This document shows positions 22,834 to 31,804 of a stretch of 64,000 bases of DNA, one piece after another. The stretch comes from CAYXOX01 sp964466745 (GTDB lineage: Bacteria; Pseudomonadota; Alphaproteobacteria; Rhodobacterales; Rhodobacteraceae). The translations under genes were made by a program, and so were the position numbers. The notes under the pieces were generated by a model. It was not told where the DNA came from. It saw only the letters and a list, made by a program, of their open reading frames with translations, and did no database searches. Within the stretch, counting starts at the first letter, position 1. Each line of letters opens with the position of its first letter. The stretch covers positions 8,202 through 72,201 of the forward strand of contig CAYXOX010000002.1 of NCBI GenBank assembly GCA_964466745.1, given 5' to 3'.

Positions 22834-23493
22834 ATGCGTATCCTGCTGATCGAGGACGACACGGTTCTGGGCGCCGCGGTGCGCGACGAGATCGGCGCCG
22901 CCGGCCACTCGGTGGACTGGGTGACGCGCCTCGACGCGGCCGGCGACGCGGTGCGCGCCGCCGTCTTCGATCTCGTCCTGCTCGACCTGATGCTGCCCGA
23001 CGGGCGCGGCATCGGCTTCCTGAAGAACCTGCGCGCGCGGGGCGACGTGACCCCGGTCATCATCCTCACGGCGCTCGACCAGGTGTCGGACCGGATCGAG
23101 GGGCTCAACGCGGGCGCCGACGACTACCTCGTCAAGCCCTTCGATCTGGCGGAACTTTCGGCCCGGATCGGCTCGGTCGCCCGGCGTTACACGGGCAATC
23201 CGAACCCTACCGTCTCCCACGGCCCGCTCGAGATCGATCTCGCCGCCCGCAACGTCCTGCGCGACGGCAGGCCCGTGCAGCTCACCGCGCGGGAATGGGC
23301 GCTCTTCGAGGCCTTTCTCGCGCGCCCGGGGCAGCTGCTCTCGCGGCCGCAGCTGGAAGAGAAGCTCTACGCCTTCGATGCCGAGGTGGAAAGCAACACC
23401 ATCGAGGTGCATGTCAGCCGCCTGCGCAAGAAGCTCGGGAGGGCGGTGATCGAAACCGAGCGCGGCATGGGCTACCGGCTGGGGCGCCCGTGA
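22834..23493 (+). CDS. OmpR-family response regulator (QseB/PmrA type)
   Basis: 219 residues. The receiver domain shows the acidic pair in LLIEDD, the phospho-acceptor D51 (LVLLDLMLPDG), the Thr/Ser position in IILTALD and the lysine K101 (YLVKPFD). The C-terminal winged helix (about 125-219) ends with SNTIEVHVSRLRKKLG and ETERGMGYRLG, diagnostic of the OmpR/PhoB class. GGCAAGGCC precedes the ATG. The gene overlaps the kinase start as GTGA. It probably controls its own promoter and the two PepSY genes through the 11-bp-phased sites. Confidence 0.93.
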   Translation: MRILLIEDDTVLGAAVRDEIGAAGHSVDWVTRLDAAGDAVRAAVFDLVLLDLMLPDGRGIGFLKNLRARGDVTPVIILTALDQVSDRIEGLNAGADDYLVKPFDLAELSARIGSVARRYTGNPNPTVSHGPLEIDLAARNVLRDGRPVQLTAREWALFEAFLARPGQLLSRPQLEEKLYAFDAEVESNTIEVHVSRLRKKLGRAVIETERGMGYRLGRP

Positions 23494-24854
23494 GGATGCC
23501 GCGCAGCCTCCAGGCGCGGCTGGGGCTTTCGCTGGGGCTGGTGCTTACGGTGCTGTGGCTGCTGGCGGCCACCGTCACCGCGCTGATCGTCAAGGCCGAG
23601 ATGGACGAGGTGTTCGACGGCGCCCTGCGCGAGACCGCCGAACGCCTCCTGCCGCTCGCGGTTACAGATATCGTTGGGCGGGAGGGCACCGGGCAGGGCC
23701 AGCGGCTCGCCCCGTTCCGGGGGCAGGACGCCTTCTTCACCTATGTCGTGCGCGACGCCGAGGGGCGCATCCTGTTGCAGTCCCACGAGGCCGATCCCTC
23801 GGTGTTCCCGCCCTGGGACGGGCCGGGGTTCCGCCAGACGCAAACCCACCGGCTCTACGGCGACGCGGCCCTGCAGGGCACCGTGCGCATCACCGTGGCC
23901 GAGCCGCTGGCCCACCGCGCGGCGGCCGCCCGGGAAATCCAGCTCGGCCTCGGGCTCCCGCTGCTGGTGATGCTGCCGGTGGCGCTGGCGGCGATCGTGT
24001 TCGCGGTCCGCGGCAGCCTCGGCTCCCTGCGCCGGTTCCGCGCCAGCCTGGAGGCGCGCGGCGCGCGCGATCTCTCCCCCGTTCCGGCCGACGGGCTGCC
24101 CGCGGAGATCGCGCCGCTGGCCGCCACGCTCGACAGCCTGCTGGCCCGCCTGCGCGACGCCTTCGAGGCCGAGCGCAGCTTCGCGGCGAATGCCGCCCAC
24201 GAGCTGCGCACGCCGCTGGCCGGGGCCATCGCCCAGGCCCAGCGCCTGCAGGCGGAAACGCGCGATCCCGCGGCCGGGGCGCGGGCGGCCGGGATCGAGG
24301 CGACGCTGAAGCGGCTCACCCGGCTTTCCGAGCGGCTGATGCAGCTGGCCCGGGCCGAGGGCGGCCGCCTGCGCGGCGACACCAGCGCCGATCTGCGCAC
24401 TCTCGCTCAGGTCGTCGTCGAGGATATCGGCCGCACGGCGCCGGGGCGGATCGCGCTCGATCTTCCCGGCGGACCGGTGATGTCGGATCTCGATCCCGAT
24501 GCCTTCGCGATCCTCCTGCGCAACCTCCTCGAAAACGCCCTGCGCCACGGGGCGGCGGAGGGGCGCGTCGCGGTCGCGCTGGCCGAAGACGGGCGGCTCG
24601 TCGTCGCCAACGATGGCCCGGTGCTGCCCCGCGCCGCGATGGAGCGGCTGACGGCCCGGTTCGAGCGCGCGGGCGCCGGAGGCGACGGCAGCGGGCTGGG
24701 CCTCGCGATCGTGGCCGCAATCGCCGCGCGCATCGACAGCCCGCTCAGCCTCACCTCGCCGCGTCCGGGCAGCGACGAGGGCTTCGAGGCCGCGCTGCGG
24801 CTGCCGACCGATCCGGGGCGGGCCCCTTCGCCGGCGGGCCGGCACCCGGGCTGA
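23490..24854 (+). CDS. Sensor histidine kinase
   Basis: 454 residues from GTG 23490, which overlaps the regulator stop; an ATG six bases on is the alternative. Two membrane helices (about 11-34 and 152-173) bracket a ~115-residue periplasmic sensor region. A HAMP-like linker is followed by the H-box FAANAAHELRTPLAG with H237, the N-box LLRNLLENALRHG and the G-box GDGSGLGLAIV. This is the PmrB/QseC layout. The signal is unknown; PepSY targets and this kinase class suggest cations or envelope stress. Confidence 0.93.
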   Translation: MRMPRSLQARLGLSLGLVLTVLWLLAATVTALIVKAEMDEVFDGALRETAERLLPLAVTDIVGREGTGQGQRLAPFRGQDAFFTYVVRDAEGRILLQSHEADPSVFPPWDGPGFRQTQTHRLYGDAALQGTVRITVAEPLAHRAAAAREIQLGLGLPLLVMLPVALAAIVFAVRGSLGSLRRFRASLEARGARDLSPVPADGLPAEIAPLAATLDSLLARLRDAFEAERSFAANAAHELRTPLAGAIAQAQRLQAETRDPAAGARAAGIEATLKRLTRLSERLMQLARAEGGRLRGDTSADLRTLAQVVVEDIGRTAPGRIALDLPGGPVMSDLDPDAFAILLRNLLENALRHGAAEGRVAVALAEDGRLVVANDGPVLPRAAMERLTARFERAGAGGDGSGLGLAIVAAIAARIDSPLSLTSPRPGSDEGFEAALRLPTDPGRAPSPAGRHPG

Positions 24855-24870
24855 CGACCGGGCGTGGCGG

Positions 24871-24910
24871 GGCGGGCCCAAGGGGCCGATGAAGGCCGAA
24901 GGGGCCCGCC
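24871..24910. terminator. Hairpin between convergent kinase and eutE
   Basis: Perfect 9-bp arms GGCGGGCCC (24871-24879) and GGGCCCGCC (24902-24910) around a 22-base loop that itself contains GGCC repeats. It lies in the 157-bp convergent gap, 16 bases after the kinase stop. No T-run. Confidence 0.45.
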
Positions 24911-24941
24911 AAGGCCCGCCGCCGCGCCCGTGCCGGCGGGG

Positions 24942-25004
24942 TGCGGATCGCGCCAGCGCGCTTGCGGATCGCGCCGGCGCGTGTGCGGATCGCGCCACCC
25001 GTGG
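24942..25004. repeat. Three tandem copies of a 21-bp repeat
   Basis: The unit begins TGCGGATCGCGCC and occurs at 24942, 24963 and 24984, exactly 21 bp apart. The first 13 bases are identical in all three; the last 8 vary. The array ends eight bases before the eutE stop codon, so it belongs to the 3' end of the ectoine transcript or to the intergenic gap. Function unknown. Confidence 0.85.
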
Positions 25005-25011
25005 GGCCGGC

Positions 25012-26049
25012 CTAGCGCCGCGAGACCACCGAGGCGACCACCGCGAGGCAATCGCCGCTCCCCACGAGGCCGGGGAAATGCCGGGCCGCGAGGATGCCGG
25101 TGTGGGTCGCGCGGACGGTCTCGGGCGCCGTTCCCGAGCAGTCGAGCCGCCAGATCCGGGCGACGGGCTGGCCCGTCGTCACGTCCTCGCCGAGATCGAC
25201 GAGCATTTCCAGCATCCCGTCGCAGGGCGCGAAGTGATAGCAGCGCCCCTCGGTGGTATCGATGTCGATACTGGGCGCTTCTTCGGGTGCGCCCTTCAGA
25301 ACGCCGACATGGCGCAGGAAGTTCTCCGCGCCGCGCCGGGCGATGGCGGCCGAGCGCGCGGTGGCCGAGCCGCCCCCGCCCAGCTCGGTGGAGATGAACA
25401 CCTTGCCGGCCGCCTCGCAGGCGGTGTCGTACATGCCCACCGCGTCGATCTCGCGCAGGGTCATGGAGTAGGGGGCGTTGAAGGCCCGCATGGCGGCGAT
25501 GCAGGCGGCCTCGTGATCGGGGTCGCTTTGCAGGTGCGCGGCGGCGAAGGGTATGAAATCGAGCGATTTTCCGCCTGAATGATAATCGAGCACCGCATCC
25601 GCCATCGGCACCAGGCGGTGCAGGAAGTAGTCGGCGATCTTCTCGGTGGCGCTGCCGTCGGGCCGGCCGGGGAAGCTGCGGTTGAGGTTCATCCCGTCGA
25701 GCGGCGAGGTGCGGCGCGCGGCGCGGAACGCCGGGAAGTTCATGTAGGGCACCAGGATCACCCGCCCCGTCACCGCCTCGGGCTCGAGATCGTGGGCGAG
25801 GCCCTGCAGGGCGATGGGCCCCTCGTACTCGTCGCCGTGGTTGGCGCCGGTGAGCAGGGCGGTCGGGCCGGGCCCGTTCGCGATCACCGTGATCGGGATC
25901 TGGATCACGCCCCACGCGCTCTCGTCGCGGCTGTAGGGCAGCCGCAGGAAGCCGTGGTGCTTGCCCTCGGCCTCCAGCGGGATCGTCGCGACGATCGGGT
26001 TGGCAGCGGACGGCGGCTCCGTGTCGGCGGACATCGCGAGCGTGCTCAT
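25012..26049 (-). CDS. eutE: N-alpha-acetyl-L-2,4-diaminobutyrate deacetylase (EutE/DoeB)
   Basis: 345 residues of the succinylglutamate desuccinylase/aspartoacylase family. Zinc-site segments are visible: TGANHGDEYEGPIAL (H and E), the arginine-rich DGMNLNRSFPG, and DYHSGGKSLDF with the third ligand histidine. ELGGGGSAT is the usual late motif. In ectoine degradation this enzyme removes the acetyl group from the ring-opened product to give L-2,4-diaminobutyrate. Its ATG overlaps the eutD stop (ATGA). It is the last gene of the minus-strand ectoine operon. Confidence 0.92.
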   Translation of the reverse strand: MSTLAMSADTEPPSAANPIVATIPLEAEGKHHGFLRLPYSRDESAWGVIQIPITVIANGPGPTALLTGANHGDEYEGPIALQGLAHDLEPEAVTGRVILVPYMNFPAFRAARRTSPLDGMNLNRSFPGRPDGSATEKIADYFLHRLVPMADAVLDYHSGGKSLDFIPFAAAHLQSDPDHEAACIAAMRAFNAPYSMTLREIDAVGMYDTACEAAGKVFISTELGGGGSATARSAAIARRGAENFLRHVGVLKGAPEEAPSIDIDTTEGRCYHFAPCDGMLEMLVDLGEDVTTGQPVARIWRLDCSGTAPETVRATHTGILAARHFPGLVGSGDCLAVVASVVSRR

Positions 26050-27233
26050 GACTTCACAAGGAGCTTGCGGGGCACGTTGGCCAGGATCTCGGGCCCGGTC
26101 TCTCCGATGACGATGCTCTCGGTGATCTCGAAGCCCCAGTTCTCCATCCAGAGCCCGGTCATGAAGTGGAAGGTCATGCCGGCCTCGAGCACGGTGGTGT
26201 CGCCCGCGCGAAGGCTCATGGTGCGTTCGCCCCAGTCCGGCGGGTAGCTCAGGCCGATGGGGTAGCCGGTGCGGTTGTCCTTCTCGATCCCGTGGCGGGA
26301 AAGCACGCCGAAGAAGGCCGAGGCGATGTCCTCGCAGCGGTTGCCGGCGCGGGCTGCTTCGAGCCCTGCGGCCATGCCTTCGAGCACCGCCGCCTCGGCA
26401 TCGAGAAAGGTCTGGCTCGGCGTGCCGAGGAAGATCGTGCGCGAGAGCGGGCAGTGATAGCGCCGGCAGACCCCGGCGATCTCGAAGAAGGTGCCCTCGC
26501 CGGCGCGCATCGGCCGGTCGTCCCAGGTGAGGTGCGGCGCCGCGGCATCGGAGCCAGAGGGCAGCAGCGGCACGATGGCCGGGTAATCCCCGCCCATCCC
26601 CAGCTCGGGGTCGTAGCGCAGCCCGGCGTCGTAGATCTCGGCCACCAGCGAGGATTTCGGCAGGCCGGGTTCGATCACGTCGAAGATGCGGGCGTGCATC
26701 TTCTCCACCAGCCGGGCCGCGTTGCGCATGTAGCCGAGCTCGCGCTCGGATTTCACGGCGCGCTGCCAGTTGACCAGCGCGGTCGCATCCGAGAAGCGCG
26801 CGTCGGGCATCCCGCGCTGGAGCGCGGCGAAGGCCGCGGCGGAGAACCAGTAGTTGTCCATCTCCACGCCGATGCGCGCGGTGGAGAGCCCGCGGCCGGC
26901 CAGCTGGACGCCGAGGTAATCCATCGGGTGGCGCTCGGTGGATTGCACGTAGTGGTCGGGATAGCCGATGATCTCGCCGTCCCCGAGCCAGGTGGTACGC
27001 TGCGCGCCGGCGGCATCCTGGCCGCGGCCGAACCACAGCGGCGCGCCGCTCTGGGTGACGACGACGGCCTGGTGCACATAGAACGACCAGCCGTCGTACC
27101 CGGTCAGCCAGGCCATGTTGGAGGGATCGGAGACGACGAGGGCCTCGATCCCCGCGCGGTCCATGGCGGCGCGGGTCTTGGCGAGGCGGGCTTCGTACTC
27201 TTCGCGGGTGAAGGGCAGCTCGGTGGCTGACAT
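26046..27233 (-). CDS. eutD: Ectoine hydrolase (EutD/DoeA), M24-type fold
   Basis: 395 residues. The creatinase-like N-terminal domain (EALVVSDPSNMAWLTGYDGWSFY) is followed by a pita-bread domain, but several metal ligands of true aminopeptidases are altered (PHLTWDDRPMRAGEGTFFEI, FHFMTGLWMENWGFEI), as expected for DoeA. It opens the ectoine ring to N-alpha-acetyl-diaminobutyrate, a molecule that also serves as inducer through EnuR. ATG 27233 gives the normal MSATELPFTREEY start. A 68-bp gap separates it from eutC. Confidence 0.92.
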   Translation of the reverse strand: MSATELPFTREEYEARLAKTRAAMDRAGIEALVVSDPSNMAWLTGYDGWSFYVHQAVVVTQSGAPLWFGRGQDAAGAQRTTWLGDGEIIGYPDHYVQSTERHPMDYLGVQLAGRGLSTARIGVEMDNYWFSAAAFAALQRGMPDARFSDATALVNWQRAVKSERELGYMRNAARLVEKMHARIFDVIEPGLPKSSLVAEIYDAGLRYDPELGMGGDYPAIVPLLPSGSDAAAPHLTWDDRPMRAGEGTFFEIAGVCRRYHCPLSRTIFLGTPSQTFLDAEAAVLEGMAAGLEAARAGNRCEDIASAFFGVLSRHGIEKDNRTGYPIGLSYPPDWGERTMSLRAGDTTVLEAGMTFHFMTGLWMENWGFEITESIVIGETGPEILANVPRKLLVKS

Positions 27234-27301
27234 GTTCGTTCTGTCTTTCGCGTTGGCGTTGCGTGGTGTTTCGGGTTCGTCTCGGCTGCGGAGCGCCCCT
27301 T

Positions 27302-28288
27302 TCAGGCGTCGAAATCGGTGCCCGCCCCGGCGGCGAGGGCGCGCTGGCGGGCGAGGGTGGCGATGGCGGTGTCCTGCACCCCGGTGCCGGTGAGATCGGC
27401 GAGGGTGATCTGGGCGGCATCGGTGCGCCCCGGGGCCCGGCCGGCCACGATCTCTCCCAGCTCGGGGTGATCGGCCTCGGCCACGGCGCCGGCCGCGAGC
27501 GCGGCGCGCAGTTCGCCGAGCACACGCGTCTGGGCGAGCCTGTCGGGCACGTAGAGATCGGCGCGGGCGAGCGCGGCCGGCTCGACCTCGTTCTTGTTGG
27601 GCTGGTCGGAGCCCATGGCGGTGACATGCTGGCCGGGGCGGAGCCACGCGGCGCGCAGGACGGGTTCGGTCGCGGGGGTGGTGGTGACGACGATGTCGGC
27701 ATCGGCCACGGCCTCTTCGGCATCGCGGGCGCGCACCTCGATGCCAAGCTCGCGCGCCATCTCGGCGGCCAGCGCCTCGGCCCGCGCCGCGTTTCGGCCC
27801 CAGATCGCCGCGCGTTCGAGCGGGCGCACGAGGGCGAGCGCGCGCAGCTGCAGCCGCGCCTGCATCCCGGTGCCGAGGATCGCGGCGCGCGTGGCATCGG
27901 GCCGCGCGAGGTGGCGCGCGGCGACCGCGCCCGCGGCGGCGGTGCGCACATCGGTAAGGTATCCGTTGTCGAGCAGCACGGCCTCCACCTGCCCGGTGCG
28001 GGCAGCGAAGAGGATCATCAGCCCCGAGGTGGAGGGCAGGCCCAGCTTCGGGTTGTCGAAGTAGCCCGGCGAGATCTTCAGCGCGAAACTCTCCAGCCCG
28101 GGCACGAAGGCCGTCTTCACGTCGACCTCGCCGTTGTGCTCGTGGATGGCCATGGAAAGGATCGGCGGCATCACCACGCCGCCGCCCGCGAGGGCCCGGA
28201 ACGCGGCTTCCACGCAGTCCACAGCGGCGAGATCGAGCGGCACGGCGGCGCGCAGATCGGCCTCCGAGAGGAGCCGGACGGTGGGCAT
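27302..28288 (-). CDS. eutC: EutC, ornithine cyclodeaminase/mu-crystallin family
   Basis: 328 residues. The NAD(P)-binding region shows AAILGTGMQARLQLRALALVRPL, a GxGxxA-type motif, and the family lysine/arginine-bearing N-terminal part with KISPGYFDN. Within ectoine clusters EutC acts with EutA and EutB in the conversion of 5-hydroxyectoine toward ectoine; the exact step is not settled. Its ATG overlaps the eutB stop by one base (TGATG), so the genes are coupled. Confidence 0.9.
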   Translation of the reverse strand: MPTVRLLSEADLRAAVPLDLAAVDCVEAAFRALAGGGVVMPPILSMAIHEHNGEVDVKTAFVPGLESFALKISPGYFDNPKLGLPSTSGLMILFAARTGQVEAVLLDNGYLTDVRTAAAGAVAARHLARPDATRAAILGTGMQARLQLRALALVRPLERAAIWGRNAARAEALAAEMARELGIEVRARDAEEAVADADIVVTTTPATEPVLRAAWLRPGQHVTAMGSDQPNKNEVEPAALARADLYVPDRLAQTRVLGELRAALAAGAVAEADHPELGEIVAGRAPGRTDAAQITLADLTGTGVQDTAIATLARQRALAAGAGTDFDA

Positions 28289-29286
28289 CAGGCGGCCTCC
28301 CGCGCGAGGTTCACGTCTTCCCCCGAGGCGATGCGCAGGTGCAGGCCCATGTCGATGTTTCCTCCGCTCAGTAGCAGCATCGTCGGCCCGTCCGGGGCCA
28401 GCTTGCCGGCCAGCAGCGCGGCCACGCCGACGGCTCCCGACCCTTCCACGATCTGGCGCTCGGCCCGGTAGCAGTGGCGGATGCCCGCCGCGATCTCGGC
28501 CTCGCTCACCAGCACGATCTTGTCGACGAGCGCGCGGGTCATCGCGAAGGTGAGGTGGTTGTCCATCCCGATGCCGCCGCCGAGGCTGTCGGCCAGGGTG
28601 GGCAGTTCCTCCACCTCCACGGGCCTTCCGGCGGCGAGACTCGCGTGCATCGCCGCCCCCCGCTCCATCGACACGCCGACGATGCGCACCGAGGGCCTCC
28701 GGGCCTTGATCGCCGCGGCGACGCCCGAGATCAGCCCGCCGCCCGAAACCTGGATCACCGCCTGGGCCATCTCGGGCAGAGCCTCGATAATCTCGAGGCC
28801 GAGCGTGCCCTGGCCGGCGATGATGTCGGGGTGATCGAAGGGGGGGAGCATCGTCATGCCCTCCTCGGCCACCAGCCTGTCGACCTCCCGCTGGGCCTCG
28901 TCCTGGCTGCGGCCGGCGATGAGGACCTCGGCGCCCTCGCCGCGGATCGCCTCCACCTTGTTGGTCGGCACGAGGCGCGACATCGCCACCACGCAGCGCA
29001 CCCCGGCCGCGGCGCAGGCGCGGGCGAGGCCGCGGCCGTGGTTGCCCGTGGAGACGGCGACGACCCCCGCCGCGCGACGGGCCGCGTCCAGCCGGGCCAC
29101 CGCGTTGGAGGCGCCGCGGAACTTGAAGCTGCCGCTGGCCTGGAGCTGTTCGAGCTTCAGCGAGACCGGCACGCCGAGCCGGGCAGAGAGGGTGGGCGAG
29201 GGCTCCACCGGGGTCGGGCGGATCACGCCTTGAAGCCTGCGGCGGGCGGCCTCGATCTCGGCGAGGCCCACGGGCGGGGGGCTCAT
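28288..29286 (-). CDS. eutB: EutB, threonine dehydratase-like PLP enzyme
   Basis: 332 residues, fold type II PLP enzyme. The cofactor lysine is K55 in SGSFKFRGA. STGNHGRGLA binds the substrate carboxylate region, and SGGGLISGVAAA is the phosphate-binding glycine loop; LLLSGGNIDM closes the site. It takes part in hydroxyectoine breakdown together with EutA and EutC. The start overlaps the eutA stop (ATGA). It could be misread as an ordinary threonine dehydratase without the context. Confidence 0.92.
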   Translation of the reverse strand: MSPPPVGLAEIEAARRRLQGVIRPTPVEPSPTLSARLGVPVSLKLEQLQASGSFKFRGASNAVARLDAARRAAGVVAVSTGNHGRGLARACAAAGVRCVVAMSRLVPTNKVEAIRGEGAEVLIAGRSQDEAQREVDRLVAEEGMTMLPPFDHPDIIAGQGTLGLEIIEALPEMAQAVIQVSGGGLISGVAAAIKARRPSVRIVGVSMERGAAMHASLAAGRPVEVEELPTLADSLGGGIGMDNHLTFAMTRALVDKIVLVSEAEIAAGIRHCYRAERQIVEGSGAVGVAALLAGKLAPDGPTMLLLSGGNIDMGLHLRIASGEDVNLAREAA

Positions 29287-30059
29287 GCCGCGCGCTCCAG
29301 CGGCGCCCGCTCGAAGAGCCGCCCCCATGCGCCCGGCGCGGGCGGCAGGCCGGCGTGATGCAGCATCCGCCAGAGCATCGCCTGGTTGGAGGAGAGCACG
29401 GGCTTGCCGAGCCGCGCCTCGATCGCCGAGAGCTCGGGCAGGGCGCGCAGCGCGGTGCAGGAGAGAAAGAGCGCCTGCGCCGCGGCGCAATCGGCCGCCG
29501 CCGCGGCGTCGCGGATCGCGGCGGGCTCGATCCGGGCGATCTCGCGGTCGTCCGCGAGGCCGAGGCAGTGCGCGCGCACCACCTCGAGCCCGGCGGCGGA
29601 AAAGTAGCGCACCATGGGCTCGGTGGTTTCCACGAGGTAGGGCGTGACGAGCGCGATCCGCGTGACGCCGAGCGCGGCGAAACCTTCGAGCGCCGCGCCG
29701 GGCGGCGTGACCACCGGAACCCCCGGGCGCCCCCGCCCGAGCGTGGCGGCCACCGCGGCGTCGCCTATGGTGACGGAGGCGGCGGTGCACGAGTAGCCGA
29801 GCGCCGCCAGCGGCACCCCGGGCGTGATCAGCGCCGCCGCCTCGCCGAGCCGCGGGGCCATGCGCCGCAGGTTTTCCGGCGTGGTCGGGTTCTCGAAGGC
29901 GACCCGCGAGACGTGGAAGCCGGCCTCGGCCGGAAGGAGGCGGCGGGCGTCGCCCTCGCTGGTCAGATCGGTGGAGAGCGCGACCATCCCGAGGCGCACC
30001 GGGCCGGTTTCCGAAAGCCGGGCCGCGACGGGGGAGGGGGTGACGGGGACGAGGGCCAT
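29283..30059 (-). CDS. eutA: EutA, Asp/Glu racemase / maleate isomerase-like protein
   Basis: 258 residues. Two cysteines in symmetric positions, GYSCTAASVTIGD and LFLSCTALRALPE, fit the two-base mechanism of the Asp/Glu racemase-arylmalonate decarboxylase superfamily. GKPVLSSNQAMLWRML is typical of the maleate isomerase branch. It is placed between usp and eutB as in other hydroxyectoine-using bacteria and is thought to act with EutBC on hydroxyectoine. The stop of this gene overlaps eutB; the start is one base from the usp stop. Confidence 0.9.
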   Translation of the reverse strand: MALVPVTPSPVAARLSETGPVRLGMVALSTDLTSEGDARRLLPAEAGFHVSRVAFENPTTPENLRRMAPRLGEAAALITPGVPLAALGYSCTAASVTIGDAAVAATLGRGRPGVPVVTPPGAALEGFAALGVTRIALVTPYLVETTEPMVRYFSAAGLEVVRAHCLGLADDREIARIEPAAIRDAAAAADCAAAQALFLSCTALRALPELSAIEARLGKPVLSSNQAMLWRMLHHAGLPPAPGAWGRLFERAPLERAA

Positions 30060-30060
30060 C

Positions 30061-30498
30061 TCAGACCACCATGACCGGGCAGTCGGCCATGCCCGTGACC
30101 TTGTGGGACACCGAGCCGAGCAGGTAGCCCTCGATGGAGCCCATGCCCCGCCCGCCCATGACGATGAGATCGCAGCCGTGCTCGCGGGCGAAAGCCACGA
30201 TCCCGCGCGCGACTGGCCCGTTGCGCACGAAGGCGCGCACCTTGGCGGCGCCGGCCTCGCGGGCGCGCCGCTTGGCGGCTTCGGCGACCTCGCTTGCGTA
30301 TTCGCGCTGCGCGTCGTCGATGGGGCCGGGATCGGCCGCGCGCACCATGGAAAACGAGGCTTCCAGCATCGAGTGATGCCGGTAGATGGTCAGCACGCTC
30401 AGCTCCGCGCCGGTCAGCCCGGCCAGCTCCAACGCGCGGTCGAGCGCGGCTTGCGCGTTCTTCGATCCGTCCACCGGAACGAGGATGTGCGAGAACAT
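30061..30498 (-). CDS. usp: Universal stress protein (UspA/TeaD type)
   Basis: 145 residues. It starts with FSHILVPVDGSKNAQAALDRA and ends with the nucleotide-binding motif MGGRGMGSIEGYLLGSVSHKV (G-2x-G-9x-G-S), then PVMVV. Usp genes accompany ectoine TRAP transporters; in Halomonas TeaD is an ATP-binding modulator of transport. It lies 16 bases after uehC. Confidence 0.93.
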   Translation of the reverse strand: MFSHILVPVDGSKNAQAALDRALELAGLTGAELSVLTIYRHHSMLEASFSMVRAADPGPIDDAQREYASEVAEAAKRRAREAGAAKVRAFVRNGPVARGIVAFAREHGCDLIVMGGRGMGSIEGYLLGSVSHKVTGMADCPVMVV

Positions 30499-30514
30499 CG
30501 CCCTCCGCCTCCCT

Positions 30515-31801
30515 TCACTTGTCGAATGCGAGGTCGCGCAGGAAGAGCGCGATCTGCGGGAAGAAGATCAGGGCCACCGAGACCGACAGCAGGATCACGA
30601 TGAACGGCGGCGTGCCGCGGATCACCTCCATGTACGGGCGCTTGAACACGGCGATGGCGGTGAAGATATCGCATCCGAAAGGTGGCGTGGCCGAGCCTAT
30701 CGCCACCTGCAGCGTGATCAGCGTGCCCACCAGAACCGGGTCGATCCCGGCGGCGTTCACCACGGGCGCGAAGATCGGCACCAGGATCAGGATCACCACG
30801 ATGGGATCCACGAACATGCAGCCGATGAAGAAGGCGATGGAGATCACGAACAGGATCGCGATCGGGCCCATCTGGTCGATCCCGATGGTCGAGAGCACCT
30901 CCTGCGGGATCTGGGCGAAGGAGATCACCCAGGAGAAGGCCGCGCCGGCCCCCACGAGGATGAACACCACCGCGGTGATCAGGCCGGTGGACTTCGCCGT
31001 CCGGTAGACACCTGCAAGATCGAGCGAGCGGAAGATCACCACCTCGAGGATCAGCGCGTAAAGCACGCAGACCGCCGCCGCCTCGGTGGGCGAGAAGATC
31101 CCGCCGTAGATGCCGCCGATGATGATGGCCGGAAAGCCGAGCGGCCAGATCGCGTTGCGCACCGCGCGCGCCCGCTCGGCCCAGGGGGTCTTGGGCTCCG
31201 TCGGCAGCTTCATGCGCACGGCGTAGATCCAGGAATAGATGGAGAAGAGCACGAGGATGAGCAGCCCGGGCCCGATGCCGGCGATGAAGAGCTCGGCAAT
31301 CGAGGTGCCCGAGACGACGCCGTAAATGATCATCCCGATCGACGGGGGGATCAGGAAGGCGATGTCGGAGGCGTTGATGATGAGCGCCAGGGTGAAGCTG
31401 TCGGAATAGCCGGCCTTGAGCATCCGCGGCCTGAGCGGCGAGCCGATGGCCACCACCGTGGCCTGGGTGGAGCCCGAGACCGCGCCGAACATCGTGCAGG
31501 CCGTCGCCGCCGAGACGGCGAGCCCGCCGCGCAGATGGCCCACGAAGCTCATCACCATGTCGATCAGCCGCCCGGCGGATTGGCCGCGGGTCATGATGTC
31601 GGCGGCGAAGATGAACATCGGCACGGCGATCAGCGAGGCGGGCCGGATGCCCGCCATGATCTGCTGGATCATCGTCTCCATCTGCGAGAAGCCGCCGAAC
31701 ATGGTGTAGAAACCGAAGGAGGCGCCCGCGAGCAGCGGGATCATCATCGGAAAGCCGATCAGCAGCAGGGCGAGCATGATCGCGAAAAGGGGCAGTGCCA
31801 T
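30515..31801 (-). CDS. uehC: Ectoine TRAP transporter large permease UehC (DctM type)
   Basis: 428 residues with about 12 membrane helices. Family segments include ALFAIMLALLLIGFPMMIPL at the start, the conserved GxxxxTQATVVAIG region (SGSTQATVVAIGSPL) and DPIVVILILVPIFAPVVNAAGIDP near the end. It carries ectoine and hydroxyectoine inward by sodium or proton coupling with UehB and the binding protein UehA. The start lies 3 bases from the uehB stop. Confidence 0.94.
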   Translation of the reverse strand: MALPLFAIMLALLLIGFPMMIPLLAGASFGFYTMFGGFSQMETMIQQIMAGIRPASLIAVPMFIFAADIMTRGQSAGRLIDMVMSFVGHLRGGLAVSAATACTMFGAVSGSTQATVVAIGSPLRPRMLKAGYSDSFTLALIINASDIAFLIPPSIGMIIYGVVSGTSIAELFIAGIGPGLLILVLFSIYSWIYAVRMKLPTEPKTPWAERARAVRNAIWPLGFPAIIIGGIYGGIFSPTEAAAVCVLYALILEVVIFRSLDLAGVYRTAKSTGLITAVVFILVGAGAAFSWVISFAQIPQEVLSTIGIDQMGPIAILFVISIAFFIGCMFVDPIVVILILVPIFAPVVNAAGIDPVLVGTLITLQVAIGSATPPFGCDIFTAIAVFKRPYMEVIRGTPPFIVILLSVSVALIFFPQIALFLRDLAFDK

Positions 31802-31804
31802 GGC

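Noticed and set aside
29283..29286. eutB as a general threonine dehydratase and eutC as ornithine cyclodeaminase for amino-acid metabolism
   Set aside because: Tight overlaps with eutA, eutD, eutE and the ueh transporter place them in hydroxyectoine breakdown.
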